13,715 bases of DNA from Bacteroidia bacterium (GCA_023277325.1 JALRIQ010000311.1:1-13715), one strand, 5' to 3'. Positions 1-7,410 are shown, numbered from the stretch's first letter. Notes: generated from the letters alone by a model not told the origin. Program-made: numbers and translations.

Positions 1-329
1 CTTAATTTCACATACGCCTGGTGCCCACAAGCCAATACACTGAGCAAGTCGTGCAGTCCCACCAATGGGATATTCCCTGCCATGACAATCCCTATTTTTT
101 TTGCTTCAGCTACTGGCGATAGAAGTTGTTCTGCTTCAAACCATTTGGCGATATCGTTTTCTTGCAGGGTTTCATACCAGGTTTGCAAAGCATGGTTGAT
201 GCTTTTTTCATCAAACCAGCTGTTTTCAGCGGCGGCTTTGCGCTTTGCCATGTCGAGCTTGGCATTATTGGGATCAATAAAAGATTTCCCTAGTCGGGCG
301 AATGCGTTGCTTAATTGCGCGTAGTTCAT
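1..329 (-). CDS. LuxC-like acyl-CoA reductase, N-terminal part (cut by left edge)
   Basis: The minus strand is open from an ATG at 329 to the window edge, giving 109 codons without a stop; the 3' end lies outside. The product starts MNYAQLSNAFARLGKSF and contains MAGNIPLVGLHDLLSVLA near residues 83-100. This glycine/proline motif is typical of the LuxC / acyl-CoA reductase branch of the aldehyde dehydrogenase superfamily, which reduces acyl-CoA to aldehyde with NADPH. Only the N-terminal region is present, so the catalytic cysteine cannot be checked. The gene diverges from a ferredoxin gene across an 83-nt gap, a neighbourhood I associate with Bacteroidota. The start is supported by a strong promoter (336-365) that ends just 6 nt before the ATG. 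No signal peptide is visible, so the enzyme should be cytosolic. Substrate chain length cannot be read from this fragment. Confidence 0.82.
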   Translation of the reverse strand, partial: MNYAQLSNAFARLGKSFIDPNNAKLDMAKRKAAAENSWFDEKSINHALQTWYETLQENDIAKWFEAEQLLSPVAEAKKIGIVMAGNIPLVGLHDLLSVLACGHQAYVKL

Positions 330-335
330 GCGCTG

Positions 336-365
336 CAAAGGTAACAAACCGAAACAAGCTTTCAA
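336..365 (-). promoter_or_regulatory. Bacteroidota-type promoter of the acyl-CoA reductase gene
   Basis: Read on the minus strand, TTG (365-363) is followed by 19 nt and then TACCTTTG (343-336). This matches the Bacteroidota sigma-ABfr consensus, TTG at -33 and TAnnTTTG at -7 with 17-23 nt between. The final G of the -7 box is 6 nt from the ATG at 329, so transcription should start at or very near the start codon and give a leaderless or almost leaderless mRNA. Confidence 0.75.
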
Positions 366-412
366 TCGGCAATAAATTTTGGTAAATTCGCGGCACTAAA
401 TCGAAGGTACAT

Positions 413-757
413 ATGGCGATTATCATCACGGAAGAATGTATTAACTGCGGGGCTTGCGAACCAGAATGTCCAAACAATGCCATCTATGAAGCAGGAATTG
501 AGTGGACTTTTGCGGATGGAACGACATTAAATGGTGACGTATCCTTTGAGGGTGGAACTGTTTCTGCTTCGCAAAAGATGGCGCCAGTTAACTCTGAAGT
601 TTATTATATCGTACCGGATAAATGCACGGAATGCATTGGTTTCCATGAGGAGCCACAATGTGCGGCAGTTTGTCCTGTAGATTGTTGTGTGCCAGACCCA
701 GATCGCGTTGAGAGCGAAGAAGTATTGCTCGAACGCAAAAATCGCCTTCACCTCTAA
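413..757 (+). CDS. 2[4Fe-4S] ferredoxin (Alvin-like)
   Basis: This 114-residue soluble electron carrier has two cluster-binding motifs. The first is Cx2Cx2Cx3CP with C9, C12, C15 and C19. The second is Cx2Cx8Cx3CP with C71, C74, C83 and C87, where the longer x8 loop is characteristic of Allochromatium-type ferredoxins. C91 and C92 are extra cysteines just after the second motif. The ~50 residues between the motifs are longer than in classical clostridial ferredoxins and include an acidic/glycine-rich segment (residues 34-50). The charged C-terminal tail is probably helical. An AAGG at 404-407 lies 5 nt before the ATG, and TAAATTCG at 383-390 is a 7/8 match to the -7 consensus without a clear -33 element. 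The gene diverges from the acyl-CoA reductase and is probably co-transcribed with the NlpC/P60 gene 11 nt downstream. Its redox partner is unknown; the reductase next door uses NAD(P)H in known relatives, so the link is only positional. Confidence 0.93.
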   Translation: MAIIITEECINCGACEPECPNNAIYEAGIEWTFADGTTLNGDVSFEGGTVSASQKMAPVNSEVYYIVPDKCTECIGFHEEPQCAAVCPVDCCVPDPDRVESEEVLLERKNRLHL

Positions 758-768
758 GCAATACCGCT

Positions 769-1509
769 ATGCCAACAGGCATTTGTCATTTATCGTGCAT
801 TCCCCTTCGTGCGGAAACCACCAGCAAATCGGAGATGGTTTCTCAGCTATTGATGGGGGAGACCTATGAAGTGCTTGAAGATGCCGGGGATTGGTTGCGC
901 ATCAAAATGGATTGGGATGGATACGAAGGTTGGATTAACCGGACACAGGTTCATTTTTCAGATACCATCCATCCAACACGTTTGATTACTTCATCGCCTG
1001 TTTCTTATGCCATTGATTCAGGAAATCGTGTGTTGAGCATGGGAAGTGAATTGACCATTGAGCCACCGCATACCTATAAACTTAGGCATGAAAATCATGC
1101 GATAGAAATCAGTGCACAAAACATGGATTTGGATCCTGTTAAGCTTGCGCGTACTTTTCTTGGAACCCCTTATTTATGGGGAGGAAGAAGTTTTATGGGG
1201 ATAGATTGCTCTGGGCTTATTCAAGTAATTGCCAAAGCCAAGCATATTGCCATTTTCCGCGATGCGAAAGACCAGGTTACTTTAGGTGAAACTGTTGCCT
1301 TCGTTCAAGAAGCTCAGGCCGGTGACTTAGCTTTTTTCGATAATGAAGAAGGAAAAATCATCCATGTTGGAATGCTCCTCTCTCCCGAAGAAATTATCCA
1401 TGCCCATGGCTCTGTGCGTATTGATGCTTTTAATTCTCAAGGCATTTTAAACCGCGATACAGGAAAATACTCCCATAATCTTCGTGTCATAAAACGTCTC
1501 AACTGGTAG
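769..1509 (+). CDS. SH3 - NlpC/P60 family peptidoglycan endopeptidase
   Basis: The 246-residue product has a bacterial SH3-like N-terminal region (residues 1-62, with SEMVSQLLMGETYEVLE and a GW at 54-55), a linker, and an NlpC/P60 papain-like peptidase domain (about 122-244). Catalytic residues are visible: Cys147 in GIDCSG, His199 in IIHVGM and His211 in IIHAHG; Y135 of YLWGG is also the conserved family residue. Relatives such as YkfC cleave the gamma-D-Glu to diamino acid bond of muropeptides. There is no signal peptide, so a cytosolic role in recycling is more likely than secretion. The ATG at 769 is the natural start because the SH3 fold begins at once (MPTGICHLSCIPLRAE). It lies 11 nt after the ferredoxin stop with no recognisable Shine-Dalgarno, suggesting co-transcription. 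The function link to the ferredoxin is not obvious. Confidence 0.92.
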   Translation: MPTGICHLSCIPLRAETTSKSEMVSQLLMGETYEVLEDAGDWLRIKMDWDGYEGWINRTQVHFSDTIHPTRLITSSPVSYAIDSGNRVLSMGSELTIEPPHTYKLRHENHAIEISAQNMDLDPVKLARTFLGTPYLWGGRSFMGIDCSGLIQVIAKAKHIAIFRDAKDQVTLGETVAFVQEAQAGDLAFFDNEEGKIIHVGMLLSPEEIIHAHGSVRIDAFNSQGILNRDTGKYSHNLRVIKRLNW

Positions 1510-1557
1510 TCGCACCATCGTAACGTCGCATTGTCGTAGCGTCGTAAAGTCGTCCGG
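1510..1557. repeat. Six-unit 8-bp tandem repeat (TCGYANNG-like)
   Basis: Directly after the NlpC/P60 stop codon, six consecutive 8-mers begin with TCG: TCGCACCA, TCGTAACG, TCGCATTG, TCGTAGCG, TCGTAAAG and TCGTCCGG. The approximate consensus is TCGTAACG. The array fills almost the whole 52-nt gap between two convergent genes. No stem plus T-run is seen, so it is not an ordinary intrinsic terminator. Confidence 0.7.
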
Positions 1558-1561
1558 CCGA

Positions 1562-2899
1562 TTATAAAAGGTCGTTGGCTAAATTGGCCAGTTCAGATCT
1601 TTCTCCCTTTTCGAGGGTAACATGCGCATAAATATTTTGGTCACGAATACGGTCAATCAGGTAGGAGAGTCCATTACTTTGCGCATCGAGGTAAGGCGTA
1701 TCAATTTGATAGATATCCCCAGTGAAAATAATTTTCGTTCCTTCTCCTGCTCGGGTAATGATGGTTTTCACTTCTAGGGGAGTGAGGTTTTGCGCTTCAT
1801 CGACAATAAAGAAGATATTGGAAAGGCTTCTTCCGCGGATATAAGCCAGTGGCGTCACAACAAGTTTTTCGTTTTCAACCAGCTCACTAATTTTATGGTG
1901 TTCCTTATCGTTTTCCTTCCATTGATTTTGGATGAATTTTAAGTTATCCCAAAGCGGTTCCATGTAGGGGTTCAATTTGGATTTGATATCGCCAGGGAGG
2001 TAACCAATATCTTTATTGCTCAAAGGAATGACAGGACGGGCCAGGTAAATCTGACGGAACATTGACCGCTGTTCTAAGGCACAAGCAAGGGCGATCAAAG
2101 TTTTCCCGGTTCCAGCCACACCTTGAATGGTTACCAGTCGAATTTCGGGGTTTAAAATGGCGTCCATTGCAAAGGCTTGTTCTGCATTCTTGGGCTTAAT
2201 GCCATAGGCACTGCGCTTGTCTACCTTTTCCATATTTTCTGTATAGGGATTATAGGTCGCCAAGGCAGATTTGCGGTTATTTTTTAGAATGAAAAAGTGA
2301 TTGGCCAGCGGCTTGTCTTCAAAAACATTTTTTGCAGGAAAGAAGCCGTCGTTATAAAGTTTTTCCAGATTTTCATCGTCGACGTGATCTACAGACGTGA
2401 TACCTCGGTAGAGTGTATCGAGGTTTTTAATTTTTCCGGTTTCATAATCCTCTGCAGGAATGCTCAGGCTTTTGGCCTTCAAACGAAGGTTAACGTCCTT
2501 GGTTACTAAAATTACCTTCTTGTCTTTTTCCTCCTGCTGAACATGCATGGCCGCATTCAGAATTTTGTGGTCGGCTTTATAATCACCAAAGACTTTACGC
2601 GCATCTATTTCACTGCTCTCATCCATGATTACCTTGAACTTTCCTTTGGTGGGTCCGTTCAGGGGAATCCAATTCTGTAAGGTGTATTCGCCCGACAGTT
2701 TATCCAGAAAGCGTATGAATTCACGGGCTTCGAAATTGATGGTGTCATTTCCCTTTTTGAAGTTGTCCAATTCTTCCAATACGGTAATCGGAATAGCCAC
2801 ATCATGTTCTTCAAAATGATTGATAGCATTGTGATCGTAAAGAATCACAGAAGTGTCCAAAACAAAAATTTTCCGGTCGCTTACTTTTTTCTTAGCCAT
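1562..2899 (-). CDS. PIN - PhoH family ATPase (PhoH2/YlaK type)
   Basis: This 445-residue protein joins an N-terminal PIN nuclease domain (about 10-150) to a C-terminal PhoH P-loop ATPase (about 235-445). In the PIN part, acidic residues expected to bind metal are visible: D15 in VLDTSV, E42/E43 in VLEELD, D110 and D135 in VTKDVNLR. The ATPase has Walker A GVAGTGKT (260-267), Walker B FFIVDEAQN (363-371), a TGD sensor (393-395) and an arginine-finger-like GERSEL at 432-437. Studied members of this fusion family (PhoH2) couple ATP-driven RNA unwinding to RNA cleavage; that activity is assumed here. The length is normal for the fusion, and nothing is truncated. The gene lies downstream of hsp20 but beyond that gene's terminator, so it is probably transcribed alone. 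No perfect TAnnTTTG box was found in the 78 nt before the ATG. The gene converges on the NlpC/P60 gene. Confidence 0.94.
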   Translation of the reverse strand: MAKKKVSDRKIFVLDTSVILYDHNAINHFEEHDVAIPITVLEELDNFKKGNDTINFEAREFIRFLDKLSGEYTLQNWIPLNGPTKGKFKVIMDESSEIDARKVFGDYKADHKILNAAMHVQQEEKDKKVILVTKDVNLRLKAKSLSIPAEDYETGKIKNLDTLYRGITSVDHVDDENLEKLYNDGFFPAKNVFEDKPLANHFFILKNNRKSALATYNPYTENMEKVDKRSAYGIKPKNAEQAFAMDAILNPEIRLVTIQGVAGTGKTLIALACALEQRSMFRQIYLARPVIPLSNKDIGYLPGDIKSKLNPYMEPLWDNLKFIQNQWKENDKEHHKISELVENEKLVVTPLAYIRGRSLSNIFFIVDEAQNLTPLEVKTIITRAGEGTKIIFTGDIYQIDTPYLDAQSNGLSYLIDRIRDQNIYAHVTLEKGERSELANLANDLL

Positions 2900-2977
2900 A
2901 GTTTATGCTTTCTGAACTATGGAATTTTCAATTTTTTCCCTGATTCCTTGGGATAAACTTTTGCACAAGCTTGGTAT

Positions 2978-3012
2978 AAAAAAAAAATGCCCCCGTCGAA
3001 CGACGAGGGCAT
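2978..3012 (-). terminator. Rho-independent terminator of the hsp20 gene
   Basis: On the minus strand, 24 nt after the Hsp20 stop, two 12-nt arms (3012-3001 and 2998-2987) form a GC-rich hairpin with one internal mismatch (A3006/C2993). The tip is very tight, so the last base pairs may open into a tetraloop. The hairpin runs directly into a stretch of ten T on that strand (plus-strand A-run 2978-2987). This separates hsp20 from phoH. Confidence 0.88.
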
Positions 3013-3035
3013 ATACACACACTACATGGAACTAT

Positions 3036-3476
3036 TTATTTTATCTCAATGTTTCTTGGAACTGTTTTCTCCGTTTTTGGCAATAAAAGGCGAAGAATGC
3101 CATCTTCAAATTGTGCTTCAACTGCCTCACGATCGATATGGTCTGGGAGGGTGAAACTTCTTTTGAAGGTTCCGTAATTACTTTCTACACGGTGGTAGGT
3201 TTTTCCTTTTTCTTCTTTTTCGAATTTGCGCTCACCGTCGATATGAAGAATGTCTTTTTTTATCTCGATTTTGATATCGGATTTTTTCATGCCTGGTAAG
3301 CTGAGTTCCAGATGAAATCCTTTATCGTCTTCAAGAATGTCGGCCTTAGGACTAAACACATTGCTTTTTGCCAAGGTATTTTCTGTAAAGAAGTCGTCCA
3401 TCAATTGACCAAATACGCTCGGCATGAATCCATCATTCCAAGTTCTTTTTGCTGGGGAAGTTTTTATTAATGTCAT
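3036..3476 (-). CDS. Hsp20 / alpha-crystallin family small heat-shock protein
   Basis: The 146-residue product is an ATP-independent holdase chaperone that binds unfolding clients in the cytosol. It has a short variable N-terminus (1-42), an alpha-crystallin domain (about 44-135) with LELSLPGMKKSDIKIEI and the signature GTFKRSFTLP (102-111), the conserved AQFEDGILRLLLPK (121-134), and a C-terminal IEI anchor motif (143-145) used in oligomer assembly. Length and layout are standard. The gene is monocistronic: its own terminator lies downstream (2978-3012), and 118 nt separate it from the surface protein gene upstream. That gap holds an AGGAGG placed unusually far (16 nt) before the ATG and a perfect 12-bp palindrome. 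No HrcA-type CIRCE inverted repeat is visible there. Confidence 0.95.
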   Translation of the reverse strand: MTLIKTSPAKRTWNDGFMPSVFGQLMDDFFTENTLAKSNVFSPKADILEDDKGFHLELSLPGMKKSDIKIEIKKDILHIDGERKFEKEEKGKTYHRVESNYGTFKRSFTLPDHIDREAVEAQFEDGILRLLLPKTEKTVPRNIEIK

Positions 3477-3492
3477 AATCTTTTTCTTTTTT

Positions 3493-3498
3493 CCTCCT
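3493..3498 (-). promoter_or_regulatory. Perfect but distant Shine-Dalgarno before hsp20
   Basis: AGGAGG on the minus strand ends 16 nt before the ATG at 3476, with an A/G-rich spacer. Perfect AGGAGG is rare in Bacteroidota, and this spacing is longer than the usual 5-9 nt. No in-frame start codon lies at a better distance, so it may act weakly or by looping. Confidence 0.45.
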
Positions 3499-3541
3499 AT
3501 AGGTCAAAGTGCAGACCAAGCGAAAAAAGAAGACATTATGG

Positions 3542-3553
3542 CTTAATATTAAG
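3542..3553. other. 12-bp perfect palindrome upstream of hsp20
   Basis: CTTAATATTAAG reads the same on both strands and lies about 65 nt upstream of the hsp20 ATG, in the AT-rich gap after the surface-protein stop codon. It is a possible operator for a dimeric regulator. Palindromes this AT-rich can arise by chance, so the call is tentative. Confidence 0.3.
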
Positions 3554-3594
3554 AAAAATAGAAAAAAAAGCGCGTCAAAATATGACAAAATGAC

Positions 3595-6500
3595 CTATCT
3601 AAGCAATGTGATATTGCCTTTTACTAAATTCAGTCGACCGTCAAATCCGGTATAATTGATAATAAACATGTAGACACCATCTGGAACTTCTTTGCCTTTA
3701 TAGAAGCCATCCCAGAATTTCTCAGGATCGTCGGCACTGTAAATTAAAGCACCCCAGCGATCGTAGATATCAATGGAGAATGTTTTGATGGATGCATAGG
3801 ACCAGGTGTATTGATCATTTTTACCATCTCCATTTGGTGTGAATGCGTTAGGTACAAAGAGCAAAGGATCAAATCCAAAACAGATTTCATTCGACCAACT
3901 CACAGCACCCGTGGTGTTTTCCGTGGCTTTTACGCGATAACAATGGCGGTAAGTTTTTGTGCCGTCATCATAAAAATCGGAGGTATCAAGTCCGGTATTA
4001 TTTTGCATCACGAAGTCCTCAGCTCCCGCACTTCTGTATAGCTCGTATGAGTTGACACCATCATCCCAACCCATATAACGCGACCAATTTAGCTGCACGG
4101 CATAGGGGTCATTCTCCGGCTTTTTACCGGTGATTTGTACATGACGATGCACTTCAGAAAAGATACTGTCACCACAAAGGTTAAAGCCTAAAACACGGTA
4201 TTCGTAGTTATTCTCATCAGTATTAAGTCCGGCATCAACAAAGAACTCTGTTCCTAAGTTTGTGGTTCCGGCAGCTTGCCAAGGCGTATTTACAGTTCTT
4301 CTCTGAACAATGAAATTTTGATTGTATCGTGGTGCGTTGAGCAATTCCCATTCAACCTCAATTTTGCTATCATCTCCTACAACGACAGAAATTAATTTTA
4401 TGTCGATAGATGGATTGTCGGCAAATACTTCCAAACGAAGCGTGTCTCCAGGACAACCAAAGTCGGATATTTCTTGTACCTCGATTTGACTAATTTGTTG
4501 TCCGTTAAAGTCGAGCACTACTTGTTGTGTTCCTTGTCCGCTTGAGATATTCCCGCCATCAAAACTCCAATTGTAAATCGAAGTAGGGAAGCCCAGAACG
4601 CCATAGAGCACTTGATCAAAACGTGGGTAGCAAATAACTGGATCTCCATCGATTCCCACTGTGCGCGGACGTGGATGTACAACTACAGACTTACTATTCA
4701 TTGGGCCTACGCAGCCAAATTCTGAGGTTTCAATATTCGTTATCGTAAATGTGCCTTCCTGAGTAGGGAAGATATAGATGGAGTCATTGCCTTGTCCGGT
4801 GAAGTTTCCTCCATCATACGTCCACAAATAAGTGCTTCGGTCGAAGCCAATGTGGTTGTATAAAATAGAATCGCTTCCTTGACAAATTTCATCTGGGCCT
4901 AAAATGGCTTTACTAACAGGTATCGGGGCAAGGTAAACGTACAATGTTTCGGGATCACTCTTGCAGGTTTTGTTGTTAACACTGTCATAGGCCGTTTCGT
5001 AAACAGAAATCGTAGCTATTCCCGTTGGCCCCCAATCTACGATTACCTGAGCTCCACTATCATTTTGTTGGAAATTACCTCCATATAGTTCCCAGAAATA
5101 CGTGGAACCATTTGTATTGATTACTTCATACACAATACCGCTTGTGAACTCGCACAAGGTGTCTTCTAATAGGGGCACCATGCCTTTGAGGTTGTGGTTT
5201 ATATCCACCACCATCCGAACAGGATCACTCACACAACCAAACTTATTGGTTTCAAAGACCTCAACATAACCTACCGCGATATCTCCCCAGTTGACTTTAA
5301 TCGCACCGCTATTCCCACCGGCAACCTGAGTTCCTTTGTCTACTGTCCAGGTATAAGTGGCACTTGGGTCTGGGCTTTGAACCATATAGTCGATTTCAAC
5401 TGAATTCGGGCAAACAGAGGGGCTTCCTAATAGCGAGTCAATTTTATTTTCTATGATGGTCACCCACATGGTGTCAGGGTCGCTTGGACAGCCGGCAGAA
5501 TTCGTCTGAAATACGCGTAGAAATCCTTTTCCAGGGGTATTCCAGCTTGTTTGTACCGTTTCCGTACCAGCCCCAGAATTAATTGCACCTCCACTAATTG
5601 ACCACGTATAGGTATTCCCTGCTGTTGGTGCAATGGAATACGCAGAGCCGCCGCTAAAAGAACAAACAGAGTCAGGGCCTATAATATTAGGTTTGTTTGG
5701 TGCGGGGAGTAAGGTGATGTTTTTGTTAACCTCCTGGCCAACACAGCCACCAGTATTGATTTCTTTGACTTTAACGGTACCAAAGGAGCCATTGTCCCAA
5801 TCAACTGTTATGGTATTCGTTCCTTGTCCGCTCGCTATTGTTCCTCCAGTAACTGCCCATTCAAAGGAGGAGCCAGCCAGCCCAGACGTTGAGTATGTCA
5901 CACCATTTTGATCCGCACAAAGCGGTGAAGGTCCTGTAATCTGAGAAGCGCCAATAAATGGCAGTACAGTAATATTAATATTGATCAATTTTCTTTTGGA
6001 AGGACATCCATCATCGGTCACTTCAAAAGTTGCTGGGTAAGGTGTTATCCGTGCAGAGCCGCACGGCGGTGTCCAGCAGAATTCTGAACTTACGCTCCCT
6101 GTTCCAGATTTTTCAGTAAAACTGGCCTGGCTTCCATTCATTCCTGCAAAAATTTCACCCGTACCTTTTAATTTGATATTGTCATTATCGGCATCGCTTG
6201 CAATTACATCGAAGCAGATTTTTTCACCTTCCGTTACGGTAAAGCTGGTAGAATTGGTAGAAGTGTTAATCTCAGGAATTGCATTTGGAGGACAATCGAT
6301 GACAATCATCTGAATATCCAACCTGATTTTGCTGATTAATACTCCATTGCGGTATTCAGAAACATCAATCGCGATAGAATAGCGTCCCAGACCTGGGGAA
6401 AGTAAGTTCGTTACCCCGTTTCTTGAATCAATACTGGCTATCCCGGAGTTCCCAAATGGATTGTTCACATTAAAGTTACTTCTATAGATCACTTTATCGA

Positions 6501-7173
6501 AGTTTGGAATAGCCGGGAAATTGAATGGAAGTTCAGGAACAGGCTCGTCTTTTCCTCCTCCTGTCCAGGGCGTACTTAATTCATAAACCAATGAATCGCC
6601 ATCTTTATCTTTGGCTGTATTGTAAACATTGGTCAGGTCGTTCCTGCAAATGTAGGGAGCAGGAACCTGAGTAAAATATGGGGAGCTGTTGTTGATGGCG
6701 GTGTTTGGGATATAGGCATAATAGGTTTGGCCCATATCGTCGATAATATTTTGCTGTGTATTTCTGCAGCAACGGCGAAATACCATATGGTAACCCAGGG
6801 TGCTGGATGGCAAGTCAACGAGACCCTGGTAAATCCCCTGACGAATACACACATTGGGCTGGAAAGAACAATCGCTTCCACCTGAAGGAGGATCAACGGG
6901 AATTTCCGTGATTTTCGGTAAGGTTAAAATTTTTGCTAAAGTTTTGTTGGAGTTGTTATTGTAGATGCCAATATCAATTTCCTGATCAAAGGGAACGGAG
7001 GATGCTTCGCAATCACGGTACATCTGAACGGTAACCCGGTACCTGTAGTTACCATTATTTTGAAGACCCAGATACTCATAACTCATGCTTCCTCCCACGA
7101 GGTGGGTGGCTGAGGCATCGAGGCTAAACAGCGCAACGATGAGGAAGTACAGAATTGAGTAGAAATTTTTCAA
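3595..7173 (-). CDS. Secreted multi-domain surface protein with PKD-like repeats and CHU_C (T9SS type B) sorting domain
   Basis: Numbered from the TTG at 7173 the protein has 1,192 residues. A signal peptide (1-22, KNFYSILYFLIVALFSLDASA) precedes mature THLVGGSMSY. The N-terminal region (23 to about 300) carries cysteine pairs and an RRCCRN motif (133-138) seen in many Bacteroidota surface proteins. Six PKD-like repeats follow (about 407-489, 494-574, 578-658, 663-750, 753-833, 836-917), each with the pattern P-x-x-C ... Y-x-W ... G-G ... GC. Two FN3-like domains (about 922-1012 and 1015-1099) come next. The C-terminus (1105-1192) is the gliding-motility-associated CHU_C domain with VPNAFTPNGDGKND, which in known proteins directs outer-membrane passage by T9SS. 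A GTG at 7227 opens the frame 18 codons earlier, but then the hydrophobic core sits too deep. The TTG start has AAGGA 6 nt upstream and a proper signal peptide. Ligand unknown; an adhesin or matrix role is inferred. Confidence 0.9.
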   Translation of the reverse strand: MKNFYSILYFLIVALFSLDASATHLVGGSMSYEYLGLQNNGNYRYRVTVQMYRDCEASSVPFDQEIDIGIYNNNSNKTLAKILTLPKITEIPVDPPSGGSDCSFQPNVCIRQGIYQGLVDLPSSTLGYHMVFRRCCRNTQQNIIDDMGQTYYAYIPNTAINNSSPYFTQVPAPYICRNDLTNVYNTAKDKDGDSLVYELSTPWTGGGKDEPVPELPFNFPAIPNFDKVIYRSNFNVNNPFGNSGIASIDSRNGVTNLLSPGLGRYSIAIDVSEYRNGVLISKIRLDIQMIVIDCPPNAIPEINTSTNSTSFTVTEGEKICFDVIASDADNDNIKLKGTGEIFAGMNGSQASFTEKSGTGSVSSEFCWTPPCGSARITPYPATFEVTDDGCPSKRKLININITVLPFIGASQITGPSPLCADQNGVTYSTSGLAGSSFEWAVTGGTIASGQGTNTITVDWDNGSFGTVKVKEINTGGCVGQEVNKNITLLPAPNKPNIIGPDSVCSFSGGSAYSIAPTAGNTYTWSISGGAINSGAGTETVQTSWNTPGKGFLRVFQTNSAGCPSDPDTMWVTIIENKIDSLLGSPSVCPNSVEIDYMVQSPDPSATYTWTVDKGTQVAGGNSGAIKVNWGDIAVGYVEVFETNKFGCVSDPVRMVVDINHNLKGMVPLLEDTLCEFTSGIVYEVINTNGSTYFWELYGGNFQQNDSGAQVIVDWGPTGIATISVYETAYDSVNNKTCKSDPETLYVYLAPIPVSKAILGPDEICQGSDSILYNHIGFDRSTYLWTYDGGNFTGQGNDSIYIFPTQEGTFTITNIETSEFGCVGPMNSKSVVVHPRPRTVGIDGDPVICYPRFDQVLYGVLGFPTSIYNWSFDGGNISSGQGTQQVVLDFNGQQISQIEVQEISDFGCPGDTLRLEVFADNPSIDIKLISVVVGDDSKIEVEWELLNAPRYNQNFIVQRRTVNTPWQAAGTTNLGTEFFVDAGLNTDENNYEYRVLGFNLCGDSIFSEVHRHVQITGKKPENDPYAVQLNWSRYMGWDDGVNSYELYRSAGAEDFVMQNNTGLDTSDFYDDGTKTYRHCYRVKATENTTGAVSWSNEICFGFDPLLFVPNAFTPNGDGKNDQYTWSYASIKTFSIDIYDRWGALIYSADDPEKFWDGFYKGKEVPDGVYMFIINYTGFDGRLNLVKGNITLLR

Positions 7174-7315
7174 GTCAATTTCCTTGTAAGTTACTAAAGA
7201 GCAATTAGTATTCCAAAGCAAAGACACTTTACAAGATGGATGCCCCTGCAGTATTAAGGACGTTTGAAAATAAAATATGTTGCCTGAAGGCGGTTTTTAT
7301 TTTAAAAATTTATTC

Positions 7316-7323
7316 TACTTTTG
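7316..7323 (+). promoter_or_regulatory. -7 box of the tRNA-Met promoter
   Basis: TACTTTTG is a perfect TAnnTTTG match ending 10 nt before the tRNA gene, which is the expected distance for a short 5' leader. No TTG occurs 17-23 nt upstream; that stretch is T-rich. Confidence 0.65.
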
Positions 7324-7333
7324 CACCCTCTTT

Positions 7334-7407
7334 GGCGGGATAGCTCAGTTGGTTAGAGCGTCGGATTCATAACCCGGAGGTCACGAGTTCAAATCTCGTT
7401 CCCGCTA
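7334..7407 (+). tRNA. tRNA-Met (CAU anticodon), elongator type
   Basis: The 74-nt sequence folds as a cloverleaf: acceptor GGCGGGA with TCCCGCT (G1-U72 wobble), D arm GCTC/GAGC, anticodon loop TTCATAA, T arm ACGAG-TTCAAAT-CTCGT and discriminator A73. The CCA tail is not encoded. The C1xA72 mismatch of initiator tRNA is absent and D-stem pair 11-24 is C-G, so this is not tRNA-fMet. A CAU anticodon could also mark tRNA-Ile2 (lysidine-modified), but A73 and the overall sequence suit elongator Met. The anticodon stem has an A31xC39 mismatch beside the loop and a T27-G43 wobble. Confidence 0.92.
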
Positions 7408-7410
7408 CAA

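Noticed and set aside
82..324. Open frame of 80 codons on the plus strand
   Set aside because: It is antisense to the acyl-CoA reductase, whose minus-strand frame has a recognisable family motif and promoter; the plus frame shows no domain.
1510..1557. CRISPR array
   Set aside because: Units are 8 bp without spacers, far below CRISPR repeat and spacer length, and no cas gene is present.
1550..1562. CCGGCCG palindrome as a terminator for the convergent NlpC/P60 and phoH genes
   Set aside because: The stem is only about three pairs, lacks a loop and a T-run, and is largely part of the 8-bp repeat array.
5633..5911. 92-codon plus frame inside the surface-protein gene
   Set aside because: It is antisense to PKD-like repeats 1 and 2, which explain the open frame through their repetitive codon use.
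7334..7407. Initiator tRNA-fMet
   Set aside because: The C1xA72 mismatch and the GGG/CCC anticodon-stem pairs of initiators are absent.
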